From Strix aluco (lineage: Eukaryota; Chordata; Aves; Strigiformes; Strigidae), in assembly GCF_031877795.1 (NCBI RefSeq), contig NC_133971.1, forward strand, positions 62,122,463 to 62,186,462: a stretch of DNA of 64,000 bases, read 5' to 3'. Positions 33,617 to 45,900 of this stretch are shown here, in pieces (position 1 is the stretch's first letter; every line of letters begins with the position of its first letter). The notes below the pieces were generated by a model that saw nothing but the letters and a program-made list of their open reading frames with translations, ran no database searches and had not been told where the DNA came from. A program made the translations under genes and the position numbers.

Positions 33617-34420
33617 TTGGGAAACCAAGATACATTTGTGGCATGGGGGAGGGGACCCTCCATGACTGACCACATATATGGTGCCTTATGCCCTGGGGAA
33701 ACTTTTTTTCTTTATTTATACACATGGAGGCCTCACAAACTTATTTTTACAAGTTCCTTTCCCGCCATATTCACAGAGGAAATGCACAGAAATCCCAAGG
33801 TCTTGTCTATGCATGAAAAGACACTGCTTGAAATAAGCAATAGTATTCCCAAGTGCAACCATTATGACTGTAGTTATACTGACATGCAGGCATTTATTCC
33901 AGAGCAGATACACTTCATCAGGAGAGGGAGTAAACCGAGCACACACCTGCAATCTCAATTTGCATTCTGGCCCACAAAGGAGGAGTTATACCAGTACAGA
34001 TTATACTCCTGTATCCCCCCAGGTAAGGGGATGCAATGGGTTCTGGTGCATTACTTGGAAGAAAAGGAAGCATTTTTCTTGGTGCATGCCTTCTCAACCC
34101 CAGGAGCTGACTTGCAGCAGTGTACTGTAGCCTCTACTTCTCTACAGCCAAAGGACATAGATTCCTGCTCCACACTTGGAAAGGAAAGGCACATTTCGGT
34201 GACTCATAGTCCTAGCACAGACAGGGAGAAGGATGTCATCAGGGCTTTTGACTGGGAGTTGGAGGTGACTGTGTGGTGTTCTTTGGTGTTGGCATTTTGC
34301 TCTGTGAGCCTAATAAAGACATGCAGCATACCTGGAAGCACAGGAACACCACCAGTGAAGGAGCTTAGGGCCCACCTCCAGCAGAGACCTTGGCATGTGC
34401 TTTTCTGTAGTCATCTGTGA
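33617..34420 (+). CDS. Unrecognised 267-codon open frame, doubtful
   Basis: An uninterrupted frame of 267 codons opening at a TTG; the first in-frame ATG is at 33662, which would give 252 residues. I do not recognise any domain. The translation has a cysteine-containing central part (NHYDCSYTDMQAF), a hydrophobic patch near the end (VWCSLVLAFCSVSLI) that could be a membrane segment, and no signal peptide. It lies between a decayed CR1 and a larger CR1, outside both. A frame this long is unlikely but not impossible by chance in 64 kb. It could be a remnant of an endogenous retroviral or other mobile gene, or simply random. No promoter or splice support was seen. Confidence 0.2.
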   Translation: MGNQDTFVAWGRGPSMTDHIYGALCPGETFFLYLYTWRPHKLIFTSSFPAIFTEEMHRNPKVLSMHEKTLLEISNSIPKCNHYDCSYTDMQAFIPEQIHFIRRGSKPSTHLQSQFAFWPTKEELYQYRLYSCIPPGKGMQWVLVHYLEEKEAFFLVHAFSTPGADLQQCTVASTSLQPKDIDSCSTLGKERHISVTHSPSTDREKDVIRAFDWELEVTVWCSLVLAFCSVSLIKTCSIPGSTGTPPVKELRAHLQQRPWHVLFCSHL

Positions 34421-34709
34421 ATACTTACCTGCACTGCTGATGCTTTTAGCACTCTGCAGCTGCTTGCTGTAGCAACTTCTCAGGGTTAACAATGTCTCTG
34501 CAATTCACCCGTTGTTTGTTCAGAAAAAGTACCTGTTTTTTCCTGCTGAGATCAAACTTTTGCTAAGGAACATTGTGCTGAGACCATTGTTAACCTGTTC
34601 ATTACCGTCTTTTACAGCCACTTCATTACAAGCAGCTAATGAACTCACCCAATCAATATGCTGCCCCTCAGACCTCCTCAGACCTGCCTTCCCTGTTGTA
34701 CAGTAGAGC

Positions 34710-37285
34710 TGTTCTAACCTAGGAGTAATGGTCCACAATAGGAGTCTAGTAGTGGGAGTCTACTATAGGCCACCAACCAGGACAGAGAGGTGGATGAAAT
34801 ATTCTATAGGCACTTAGGAGAAATCTCACGATCGCTTGCCCTTGTTCTTGTGGGAGACTTTAACTTCCCAGACATCTGCTGGAAATACAACACAGCAGAG
34901 CGGGACCAGTCCCAGAGATTCCTGGAATGTGTGGGAGATAACTTCCTGACGCAACTGGTGAGAGAACCAACCAGAGAAGGTGCCCTGCTGGATCTCCTCT
35001 TGTGAACAGAGAAGGACTGGTGGATGATGTGGTGGTCAGAGGCCGACTAGGGCACAGCGATCATGAAATAATAGAGTTCTCTATTCTTAGAGAGGACAGG
35101 AGAGGGCTAAGCAGAACTGACATCCTGGACTTCAAAAGGGCTGACTTTGTCTTGTTTAGGCACCTGCTTGACAGGATCCCTTGGGAGCGGTCCTGAAGGG
35201 TATAGGGGTCCAGGAAGGCTGGGCACTCTTTAAGAAGGAAGTGTTAATGGCTCAGGAGCAGGCGATTCCCAGGTGCTGTAAGAGAAGCCGGCGACAGAGA
35301 AGACCACCCTGGCTAAACAGGGAGCTTTGGCTGGAACTCAGGGAGAAAAAGAGAGTTTACAGCCTTTGGAAGAAGGGACTAGCCACTCACAGTGATTACA
35401 AAGATGCTGTGAGGCTATGCAGGGTGGAAATCAGGAGGTCTAAAGCCCAGCTGGAAATTAATCTGGCTTCAGCAATCAAGGACAACAAGAAATGTTTCTA
35501 TAAGTATGTGAGCAGCAAAAGAAAGACCAGGGAGAGCCTCCATCACCTGCTAGACACAGGAGGAAACATGGTAACAAGTGATGAGGAAAAGGCTGAGGTG
35601 CTTAATGCCTTCTTTGCCTCAGTCTTTAATAGCAAGACTAGTTGTACTGAGGGAATCCAGCCTCCTCAGCCAGAAGACAGAGACTGGGAGAATGACCCCC
35701 CCGAATTCCAGGAGGAGATAGTCAGTGACCTACTGCATCACACAGACACACACAAGTCTATGGAAACGGATGGGATACACCCGAGGGTGCTGAAGGAGCT
35801 GGCTGGGGTGCTCGCCAAGCCGCTTTCCATCATTACCAGCAGTCCTGGCTGACCGGGGAGGTCCTGACAGATTGGAAATTGGCCAACGTGACATCCATAT
35901 ATAAGAAGGGTCGGAAGGATGATCTGGGAAATTACAGGCCTGTCAGCTTGACTTCGGTGCCCAGGAAGCTGATGGAGCAGCTCATCCTGAGTACCATCAC
36001 ACAACACATGTGGGACAACCAGATGATCAGGCCCAGTCAGCATGGGTTTATGAAAGGCAGGTCCTGCTTAACAAACCTGATCTCCTTCTACGACAGGGCG
36101 ACCTGCTGATTGGATGAGGGAAAGGCTGTGGATGTTGTCTACCTTGAATTTAGTAAGGCCTTTGACACTGTTTCCCACAGCATTCCCCTCGTGAAACTGG
36201 CTGCTCGTGGCTTGGATGGGCACACGCTTGGCTGAGTAAAAAACTGGCTGGATGGCCGGGCCCAAAGAGTTGTGGTGAACGGAGTTAAATCCAGTTGGCA
36301 GCCGGTCACGAGTGGTGTCCCCCAGGGCTCAGTTTTGGGCCACTCCTGTTTAACATCTTTCTTGATGATCTAGACGAGGGGATCGAGTGCACCCTCAGTA
36401 AGTTTGCAGACGACACCAAGTTGGGTGGGAGTGTTGATCTGCTCGAGGGTAGGGAGGCTCTGCAGAGAGACCTGGACAGGCTGGAGCGATGGGCTCAGGC
36501 CAACCGGAGGAGTTTCAATAAGGCCAAATGCCGGGTGCTGCACTTGGGCCACAACAACCCCCAGCAGCGCTACAGGCTTGGGGAGGAGTGGCTGGAGAGC
36601 TGCCAGTCAGAGAGGGACCTGGGGGTGTTGATTGACAGCCGGCTGAACATGAGCCAGCAGTGTGCCCATGTGGCCAAGAAGGCCAATGGTATCCTGGCTT
36701 GTATCAGCAATAGCATGGCCAGCAGGGACAGGGAAGTGATCTTACCCCTGTACTCAGCACTGGTGAGGCTGCACCTCAATTCCTGTGTTCAGTTTTGGGC
36801 CCCTCACTATAAAAAGGACACTGAAATACTCGAGCGTGTCCAGAGAAGGACAACGAAGCTGGTGCAGGGTCTGGAGCACATGTCATACAAGGAGCGGCTG
36901 AGGGAACTGGGGTTGTTTAGTGTGGAGAAGAGGAGGCTGAGGGGAGACCTCATCGCCCTCTACAACTACCTGAAAGGAGGCTGCAGAGAGCTGGGGATGA
37001 GCCTCTTTAACCAAGTAACAAGCGATAGGACAAGAGGGAATGGCCTCAAGTTGCACCAGGGAAGGTTTAGACTGGATATTAGGAAGTATTTCTTTACAGA
37101 ACGGGTTGTTAGGCATTGGAATGGGCTGCCCAGGGAGGTCCCCATCCCTGGAGGTGTTTAAGAGTTGGGTCAACACAGCACTTAGGGATATGGTGTAGTT
37201 GGGAACGGTCAGTGTTGGGTTAATGGTTGGACTAGGTGATCATCAAGGTCTTTTCCAACCTTGACGATTCTGTGATTCTGTGATA
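34710..37285 (+). mobile_element. CR1 LINE with endonuclease and reverse transcriptase
   Basis: The best preserved ORF2 in the window. It starts in the endonuclease (VYYRPPNQ at about 34760, LVLVGDFNFPDICW at 34835, then GHSDHEIIEF at 35055). It runs through the linker (KAQLEINLASAIKDNKKCFY), the RT fingers ([42 protein letters not shown]), SGVPQGS-like sequence, the catalytic [11 protein letters not shown] at about 36395, and the thumb up to 37161. The 3' tail ATTCTGTGATTCTGTGAT is near 37265-37283. Several frame breaks remain (for example near 35000, 35190, 35850, 36108 and 36235), so it is inactive. ORF1 and the 5' end of ORF2 are missing. By eye it differs from the copy at 2.5-3.6 kb at about 21 of roughly 255 shared residues. 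Confidence 0.95.
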
Positions 37286-38700
37286 TCTCCTGTGAGAAAG
37301 CCAAGGAAGGGCCCAGAATGTAGCATCACCTGTTCTTTTGACTGTCCCATCTTCCAAGTCCTCCCCAGTATCACTTCTGAGGCTCTCAGAGTGTTAACCA
37401 GTCCTTATTAATATCTTACCTGGCAGACTGACATGAAGCTGGTTGAATCCTGGAGCTTGATGCTTTTGTTGTTGTCCAGAGTGGTGATCGGACTGCCACA
37501 TCTTCCACTTCACCTCTTGAAATAAAGGGTTTCAGCAGAACTTGCACTGAAGAGATACAAGGCTTTGTCACTGGGGTCATACAAGCCCAGATTTCATTTG
37601 CATACAGACCTGAAATGGAGGAACCTGTGTCTGAAATGGGGCTAATGCAACTTTTGTGCATGTTCACAGGTGCTCGTACAGAGGGTTGAAGTCCTTAAAC
37701 AGAAGGTGTGAGTAAGACAGAGTTGTCGCTACTCATAGATTTAATTGATGTGTTTACTCTTCGATGTTAGCAAGTACTAGGGTAGAATGCTAAACCCTAC
37801 CAGAGTACTTTCTGTCTTGCTAAGGTCTTTCTGCCAACAAGCCCTAATAAAAGTGCGTGCAGCAATGGCAGCTGGAAACAAACAGTTACACACATTAAGT
37901 GACTTCATAATTGAACTGGCTGTCAAAACGCAGAAGAGCTTGTATTGTTAATAGTTTGTATTTGTGTAGCTGCCTTTATTGTGGGACTCTAGGGTAGACT
38001 GGAGAGGGACTTAATCTGAACTGCTGTGTGAGACTTTAATAATGCCCAGGGTCTGTGCAGAAATGGACACCTACCTCCTGGAAAGGCAGCACTGTCTGAA
38101 CAGAACAATCTTGGGTCTAGTACATTCCGTGCTAATGCTGAAGATGATGAGAAGAAAAGGAGAAAAGAGGGAGCACAGGGGGCTGTTCTAGTAGTTTTCC
38201 TTTATTCAGCAAGGCCAGTTTACAGCAAAACTCCTGACTAAGGCTAGTTTGTAGAGGGAAGAGAGAACACTGCTAGGGGTTTGAAAGTCCCTAGTACTTT
38301 GCATATTAGGGGACATTTTTTTAATATGTGAGGAAAGGGGAAAACATGAAGTAGAGGGAAACATGTATAAACACCTTCTTCCTGATCTGATCCCTAGCTG
38401 GTACAAAGAAGGAAGGCTGCTGATGCCAGCCCAGCTGCTCTGGTTTACACCAGAAGGGGCAGATTCAAACCACCCACCAGGTGTGCATTGCTGCCCTCCC
38501 ACATAGTGTGGATCAGGACCACAGCTCTAACAGTGACCAGGCGCAGCTGGGAGGTTTCAGGCTATTCTTCCTTGTCCTCCCCAGCCCTCCCCCGCTGCTT
38601 CTCATGCTCAGTCTGTGTACCATCCCAGAGAGCTGGGACATAAGCAGGGAGCTTTATTTTTAGGGGAAAAAAATGTTAGTGTGGGTGAGCAGAGGGGTGT
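37286..38700. other. Intergenic, nothing recognised
   Basis: Unique-looking sequence after the CR1 tail with no gene or repeat recognised. Confidence 0.4.
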
Positions 38701-39010
38701 GAGTGGAAATGAGCTGTGCTGATAAGCCTTATGACTGTATTTTATTTTACTGAGGTTCTTACGAAATAATCTTTATGAAATGCAAACCTGGCTTATCAGG
38801 CTAATGCAAATTGTCTGAAATCCTTATCTCCATGGGCCAGTTAGCTGGAGTGATCCCCTTTTCACAATGAATAGAGAATGAAGAGCTGCACAGAAGCCTA
38901 CCTCTCCCTCCTTCCAATCATTGCCATTTACTGGCAGTGAACCGAACAGCTTTGATTTCCAAACTCATAAATAACGCAGGGGCTTCAGAGCTGAGCTGTC
39001 GTGTGTTTTG
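38701..39010. promoter_or_regulatory. Candidate enhancer: GATA cluster and octamer
   Basis: Within about 110 bp there are GATAAG (38721-38726), CTTATC (38792-38797, inside GGCTTATCAGG) and CTTATC (38823-38828), plus a perfect octamer ATGCAAAT (38804-38811). The next 180 bp are free of repeats and have no open frame of note. Three GATA sites together with a POU octamer upstream of TAL2, a gene that works alongside GATA factors in midbrain and is related to TAL1, suggest a regulatory element. No conservation data are available here. Confidence 0.35.
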
Positions 39011-39313
39011 AAACGGTTGTTCAGCTGTGCAGGGAGCCTGAGTTGGCTGGGAGGGGCATGGGGGCAGGGCTGGAAAAGGAACAAGTCCCTGGCTTGTTGC
39101 AACTTTCTAAGAACAGTCTATGTTTAAGATGACTTCTAATGCTAGAGATAGCACAATCTTCTCACACACACAGAGGCATCCCTTCCTCAAACCATTGTCC
39201 CCCGACATCTGAATGTGTTTCCTTAGCATGTTTTTTCTCAATCCCAGCTGTGTGCTGGGAAGAAGCTGCTGCTATTTGTAGGTTGAAAATTTATGGTGAG
39301 GAACAGACCCGCT

Positions 39314-39900
39314 TGTCCTGGTTTTGGCTGGGATAATTTCTTCTTAGAATCTAGAATAGTGTTGTGCTTTGGATTCAGTATGGGCTTTGGTATAAGAAGA
39401 ATTCTGATAATACACTGATATTTTCAGTTGTTGCTAAGAGATCAAAGACTTTCCAACTCTCCATGTCCTGCCCATGCACATGGGTACAGGAAGCTGGGAT
39501 GGAGCACAGCCAGAGCACCGGACCCAGATTAACCAATGAAATATTCCATATCATGTAACATCATGCTCAGTATATAAATGAGGAGTGGCCAGAAAGGGGG
39601 GGGTGGGGGGGTTCTCTCTCACTTCTGGGATTGTGATTGCAGGATCTTGGTATTTTGGGATCACTAGCCAGGAATGGGCTGCGTATTGGTCAGCAGGTGG
39701 TGAGCAATCGCATTGTGCATTACCTGTTTGTACTTTCTATTATTATTATAATTTTATTCTATTTCACTTACCAAACTGTTTTTATCTCAACCTGTGAGTG
39801 TCCCTTTATCCCTCCAATTCAAACCCCTATCCCCCAGGGGGGGTCAGGTGAGTGAGCAGCTGTGTGGTGCTTGACTGACAGCCAAATTTAAACCACAACA
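39314..39900 (+). mobile_element. ERVL-like solo LTR
   Basis: A 587-bp element starting TGTCCTGGTTTTGGCTGGGA and ending TTTAAACCACAACA. The five flanking bases are CCGCT before and CTGCT after, a 5-bp target duplication with one later change. A TATA box TATATAAA is at 39571-39578, followed by a G-rich run at 39597-39610. It shares several landmarks and orientation with the LTR at 31.6 kb. No retroviral coding sequence adjoins it. Confidence 0.9.
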
Positions 39901-42900
39901 CTGCTGCTCAGGAGGTTTTTTCCTTCATTCTATTCATACTGTATTATGTATTTCCTGTCCCGCCTGTGGGTCAAGTTTGTGTACCTGGGGAATGGATGGC
40001 AGCTAAATAGCTCTGCTCCCTTTTCTGGGAACAGAAGCATGGAAAAAAGTAATAGCAGCTGTGATTGTTCGGGCTGCTGAGCTCTGGGAATATATAAAAA
40101 AGTCCATCTCTGGGAACACACGATGGAGCAAACAGATGCTGCTGTTGTCTCTGTGTGTCTGCAATCTGTGGCAATGTTCTCCCTTCCTGGACACCAGGTG
40201 ATGTCAGATGATCTGCACTAGGTCCTAGCCCTTTAATTCCAAGAAAAGGCCTTTACTAAAGTGACATGACCTAGTGAAGAAGGGGCCTGACTTCTATCCA
40301 CCAACACGTGCAAGTTTGCTCATCTTTATTTTGCCTCTTTTCCTTTTGAATATTTTTCTGCTCAAGAGGCAAGGGTCTAGATTCAGCATTTGGTGCAAGG
40401 GGACCTCACAAAGCTATAGTTGTGCAGAGAATTAAGGCTCTGTAGGAAACAGGTTTACACAGCATGCGACACAGAGAAATGCTAGTGGAGTTGCTCAGTT
40501 CCTCATTCCTCTTGGCATCTGGGCAGACGCCAGTGTGAAGGATTAGTTTAGCGATGAGCTTTCTCAAAGCAGGAGAGCTTTTGTACCCCGGGATACAGTT
40601 TACCCCTTTGTATTGATCCTGGTCAACTGCTAAATCCAGGAATATGAATTACACAAAATCGTGGAAGTAGCTTGGCGATACCTCTACCATGCAGCATGGA
40701 GATACGGCTACCATATGGTACACTGGGCACCTTGCACAACAGGCTGCAATTGCACAGGTGGAATTGCTGTCCAGCTTTGCACATTATGCAAGCCAAATCA
40801 CATCAGTCAGCAGCTGGGAGGAATTATTGTTTCCACACAGAACTAAGGTTTAATCCCTGGTCTTTGTGCATCATGCAGCTAAAGGGCAGCTCTCTCTCTG
40901 TCGCAGCTCCTTGAAAAAAAAACACTCAGTGGAGATGACTGTGTAAGACTGTGTGCTGCTTCCCAGCTTTTGTTCTTGTGCTTTTACCCCAAAAGTCAGA
41001 AGTGGTTTCCCCTTCTAGCTTCAGAAGAGGAGAAATTGGAGAAACTAGTGGGCAGGATGACTTCATGATACTCTGCAATCACCCTATTTAACTAGACCAC
41101 TATGTAGCATTATTCATTCACCCTGCTGTTAGTAGGAGTAAGAAAGACACATTGCACCGCAGATCTGTCTAGGTGGTATCTGTGAATGGCAGCTGTCATG
41201 CAGGTCTTCAGACACCCCCAGACAAATACAGCAGGCATGAGTGAGTATGTAAAGCAACACCAGCATTTCCAGACCTAGATGTGAGGATGGAGTGTGCTTC
41301 TAGAAACAAAGACTCACAATTAGTCTTGGGTGATTATATTGGAGCATTTCTACTGGAGGATTAAATTTGTGTCTCTTTTCTTCTAGAAAGTCCAGGTTTT
41401 GTTTCCTTCAAAGGCTCAAAAACCTCTTATAGTTGCCTGGCCTTACAGATGTCCCTCTGTACAATAGAAAAATGTCCAACTTCTTCCTCTTTCTCTGGAT
41501 TTGATGTGAATGTGTGGGAAAGTCCAGCTCATGTTACCTGCGATTTCTCCTAATCTGGAGATCTATATCCCCGGTTCCTTCCATTCTACAGTTAACATGT
41601 ATCTCAGGTTGGAGTTTCACCCCTTCATTGCGGGTGGATATTTGGGGTGCAGACCTGGTTCTGTTGAAACCAGCGGCTGAACTCTTCTTGTCTTGCCAGG
41701 ACCTGAAATTCATCCATCTCCCGCTCCTTCTGGGAGAGCTTGACTCAGCCCCAGTTGATGCCCTTATGTGCTGCTGAATTTTGTAATATGTCAAAGGAGC
41801 TGTGGTATTCACCTTCTCTTCAGGTTTTTTTTTAGCCTCCCTGCTGAGTTGCTACAGGAGAGTTAGCTGGTCTCCTGTATGGGAGGTCTTGGACTGTGCT
41901 GTAGGATAGCTGTTTTGCAGACTTATTCCTTCTCCCCTGAGCATACAGCTGGGTTGCTGTGGTGGGTCCTGCTGCCCTTCCCACAGTTGTCACCTCAGCC
42001 AAGTCCCTGGATAACTGGACCATGTGGCAGCTCATGGGCAATAAAAAGATAACATGTTGGGTGTGAGGCTTCGCAAGCCCTGAGTATACGCATCCCCATG
42101 TCACTACATTGTTCCTGGGGAGAGAGGTGTTGGCTACAGCCTGAGAAGCTCTCTGGTGATGTTAGAGCAAGGGTCAGATCTGGTTTGCTCCCAGATGAGC
42201 GGAGTACTGGTGAGCACAGGGGAAACCGTGCTTTTGGTTCTTGCATGTGAAGGACCCTTCTACATAGCTCCTTTCTGCAGTGGGTCTGGATGGGCCCCAC
42301 TGAACTACCCATGGAGAAAGAGCCACACAAGCTGGCCCTTTTCAAAGGTGATGGCTGTTCCTGATAATGCCAACTGGCTCAGCTTTCATTTCAGCTTCCT
42401 GAAGAGTAATGCAGACAGATCAATTAGGGATTGCACACAAGAAGCTACAGCTCCTCAACCCTCCCCTGGATAATAATAAAAATATGCCCTTGCTTTTTTC
42501 CTTCCTTGAAGTCCCCAGGAGAGAATTAGCTGGTGCTGCAGGTGCAGCTGTCCTGCAGGGTGGTGAGAGCAATGAATAGTAAGGTTTTTAGCTCAAGCAC
42601 ACTAAGGCTGTTCAGCAGCCATTGGATAATCCTCTGTTAATCAGATTATGTAAATTACTACTTCAGCATCCCTATCCCATCTCTCATCCCCCTGCTCTCC
42701 AAGCTGGAAATAAAAGGCACTCTAAAAAGAAACATTTAAACTGCAAAAAGGCAGTGCTGCTGAAAGGGGTGGGCAGAGGGTGCCGAGACAAGGAGCAGTG
42801 AAGCAGGGCTTTGTTTCCATGCAGACGGGAGTTCCTGCTTGGCAAAGCAGCGGCAAACACCAGCAAATCAAAGGTCAGGAGTGGGCACTGCCTGTGTATT

Positions 42901-45900
42901 AACAGTGTCTCAGTACTGGCTTGAGGAGGGCAGTGACGGTGCATTTCTGGAGGCCAGCACTTTGCCCTGGGATGTTACTTTGGTGCACTGCATTCCTGTC
43001 CTCCTTGGAGCAAAGTGACTTCCTGCCCTTTCTTTTGCATTCATGATGTCTTATGAGTTTGTTCATTCACAGTGTAAAGCCCAGCACCTCAAACAAGGTT
43101 TGGGTTGAGAGGTGCTGTCAGCAGTCTGGATTTAGTCACTGAACATGGTGACCAAAATGAATGAAGGGACAGATTATCAAAAATGGCCATTGAACCCATA
43201 TCTGCAAAGCCTGTACATGCAGGCACTGTAATCACCTAAAACTTGCATTTGTGGTTTAGTTCATGGAAGATAATCACATCCTCTGGCTCTGGGCTTCGTA
43301 TAGGATTATGTCTTCCTGAAACACTTGTCGGGACCCCAGGCAATCAGAACAGCATCTTACTCCAGTTTCACCAGTACTCAAAACATGGTTTATGGCACTT
43401 ATTTTGTGTCTGAAACGGACACATTTTCATCCAGGTAGGAGTGGTGGTGTTCTTTTTACAAACTGGAGTAGAAAGCCAAAGCAGGCAAGAGAAGTCAGTT
43501 ACAAGTAAAACAGAGAAGCTGAGAGTTTATTTATCCTTTGTGCCACCACTGAAAGCCACCCAGAAGGCTCAGCTGACCTGCATTTGCTGTATAATACTCC
43601 TGGCTGAAAGCAACTCCTTTTGTTTGTGACAAAGATAAGGCTGCCTCTTTCATGGCAGATGCAACACACTGGAGACAAGGTTTTCCACCCAGACAGGGGT
43701 TTCCACTGGGCTTTTTGGTACTCACAGATATCAAGAGAATTTGTTTCCCAGTCTTTCTCCACACTGTTGAACACACATCCTGATACTTACATGTTGTTCA
43801 CAGTGGGTTCACAGTTCACAGTCAAAGCTGTCTGAAGGGCTACTCATGGGCTATTAAAATTATTTCACATATGGAGTTCAGACCCTGATGGTTTGATGTG
43901 TCAAGCTAATCACAGGACACGTCTTGGTTTCATGGGCTCATGTGTCACAGTTGGGGTGAAAACATGCTAATGTGTACATGAAGGATTTTATTGGTGTTTT
44001 ATTGGAACTGCTTCCCAGCACTGTGATGTGAGAGGCTGGGATGCCAGCTGTGCAGGAATGATACTCATGGTCAGGTGGGGAATGGACACCCTGGTCCAAA
44101 CTATTAGGAGCTTCTGGCTGGCCTTGCAAAACGATTTTGAAAATGCAGGTGGTCAGATATGCAGATTAGACAGTTCTCACCTTGAGGAGTTTTGCCAAAC
44201 ATTTGTCCTCCTTTGCTGACTGATGTTGGCTTTTGTAGAGCCAGTGGAAAGTAGATGTACAGCACAGTCATATGATGGAATACAGGTGAATTGAAAGAGT
44301 AATGGAGTGATTCCTGCATGCTGTGGATCAGTGCTTTTGTATAGTAACTGATGAAAGCACATCAGTTTACACCAGCTGAGTATCCGAAATATAGAGATGT
44401 ATTTAAAAACAATGGAAACAAAGCAATTGAAAATTGCATTTGAAATTGTACCATCTCTTCATCATCAAGGCAGCAGTAAGGGCATACATTCATAACTCAA
44501 ACAAAATAGGATAGCAAAACTTTAAAAGCAAAGGAAGAAAGCTACCTTTCAGAGTCAGAATAGTGAGCAGGTCTGGTTTGATTATATGAAACAGATTGCA
44601 CAATCATAATAAACTCCTGAGAGACCGGCTTTCCTGGAGTTTCCCTTTGCACACACATGCACTGCTGGTCCTGCAAGAGGAGCAGTCTAAAGCCCCAAAT
44701 ACGAGATCTCTCCTTCGAGGATTTCAACCTCAGTCATTCCCAAGCAGCAATCTGCACTAAGAAGAGATGTTAGGAATAGTCAGAGCAAATTCCCTTGTTC
44801 CTTGCAAGAGCTCACCTCAAAGAGCAAGCCACATGATTTCAAAGACTTGCACATGAAGAAAGACAACTTGCCAGACTGTGCAAAAGCCTGGTAGCTCCTA
44901 ACACATCAAATAGACATGGCTTGAGTGTTTTGCTTGAAGTCATATTGGAAATTAAATCTCTTGGTCCCTACTTTTTGTCATTAGTTGAAAGACTGCTGTA
45001 GAAGACGCAAACACATCTATGGCAAAGACCTTCCAGGGTTTATAATCTGACCAGGAAGTTTTTCTTATATCCAACTCCACATTTCTTTGAATCCCTGCTT
45101 TGAGTGATGCTTATGTGGTGACCTTATTGCTGCATGCAGCCTGGCTGAGCTCAGCATTGTATGCCAGTGAAAGTAGCAGCTGATGATTCTCTGAGATGAC
45201 TGCCTTGTTCTTCTCTATTTTACATGATTTCCACAGAACTTTTAAAGTCTAGGTACATCTGTGTCAAAGGGACAATGAGCTGTTTGTCTTTTCTCTCTTG
45301 CTCCCAGTTGAAGTTTTAGAGAAACATTAAGTTTTCAGTCTCTTTCTTCTGTGGCTAAATATTTTCTTCAAGTCTATCAGCAAGTTTCAGCATTAAAAAA
45401 GAGAAGATTTTTGGCTTCTGGAATTAAGCTGAAAAGTGTGGCCAGAATTTAAAGCACCCCCTGATGCGAGTGTTTTGTTAACACTAATAAGAGATTCAGA
45501 ATGTTACAAAAAGCTTCAGATGATGGAAGTTTAATATTTCAGCAGTCTGCATGCAGCTGCTGCTCTTAACCCCAAGCAGCCTCTTCCAGCTCACTATATT
45601 AAAAATCTATTGATCTAAATTTTGATTTTAAAGGGCAGGAGCCCAGATGTGTATAATTGCTTCTTACTGTTGCCATCTGTAGAGCGTGGCTCTGAACTCA
45701 CAGAGATAATGTGGCTGTGTGTTTTCAGCCTCTTGATGTCCTTTTTCTGTCCATCACTTTCTGTGTGCTGCTTTCACCCAACTGAAAGGGGTCACCTCAC
45801 AAAGGGGGAAAGATAATTTCAACCCCCATCCATCTTCTGAAATCTCTGCCCATATTTAGTCAGGATTCTCTTTGATTTCCTGCTCATCTGCAATAAGATT

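Noticed and set aside
31580..39900. Two like-oriented LTRs about 7.2 kb apart, spaced like a provirus
   Set aside because: The LTRs are clearly diverged from each other, each appears to have its own short target duplication, and the DNA between them holds CR1 copies rather than retroviral genes. They are better read as two solo LTRs.
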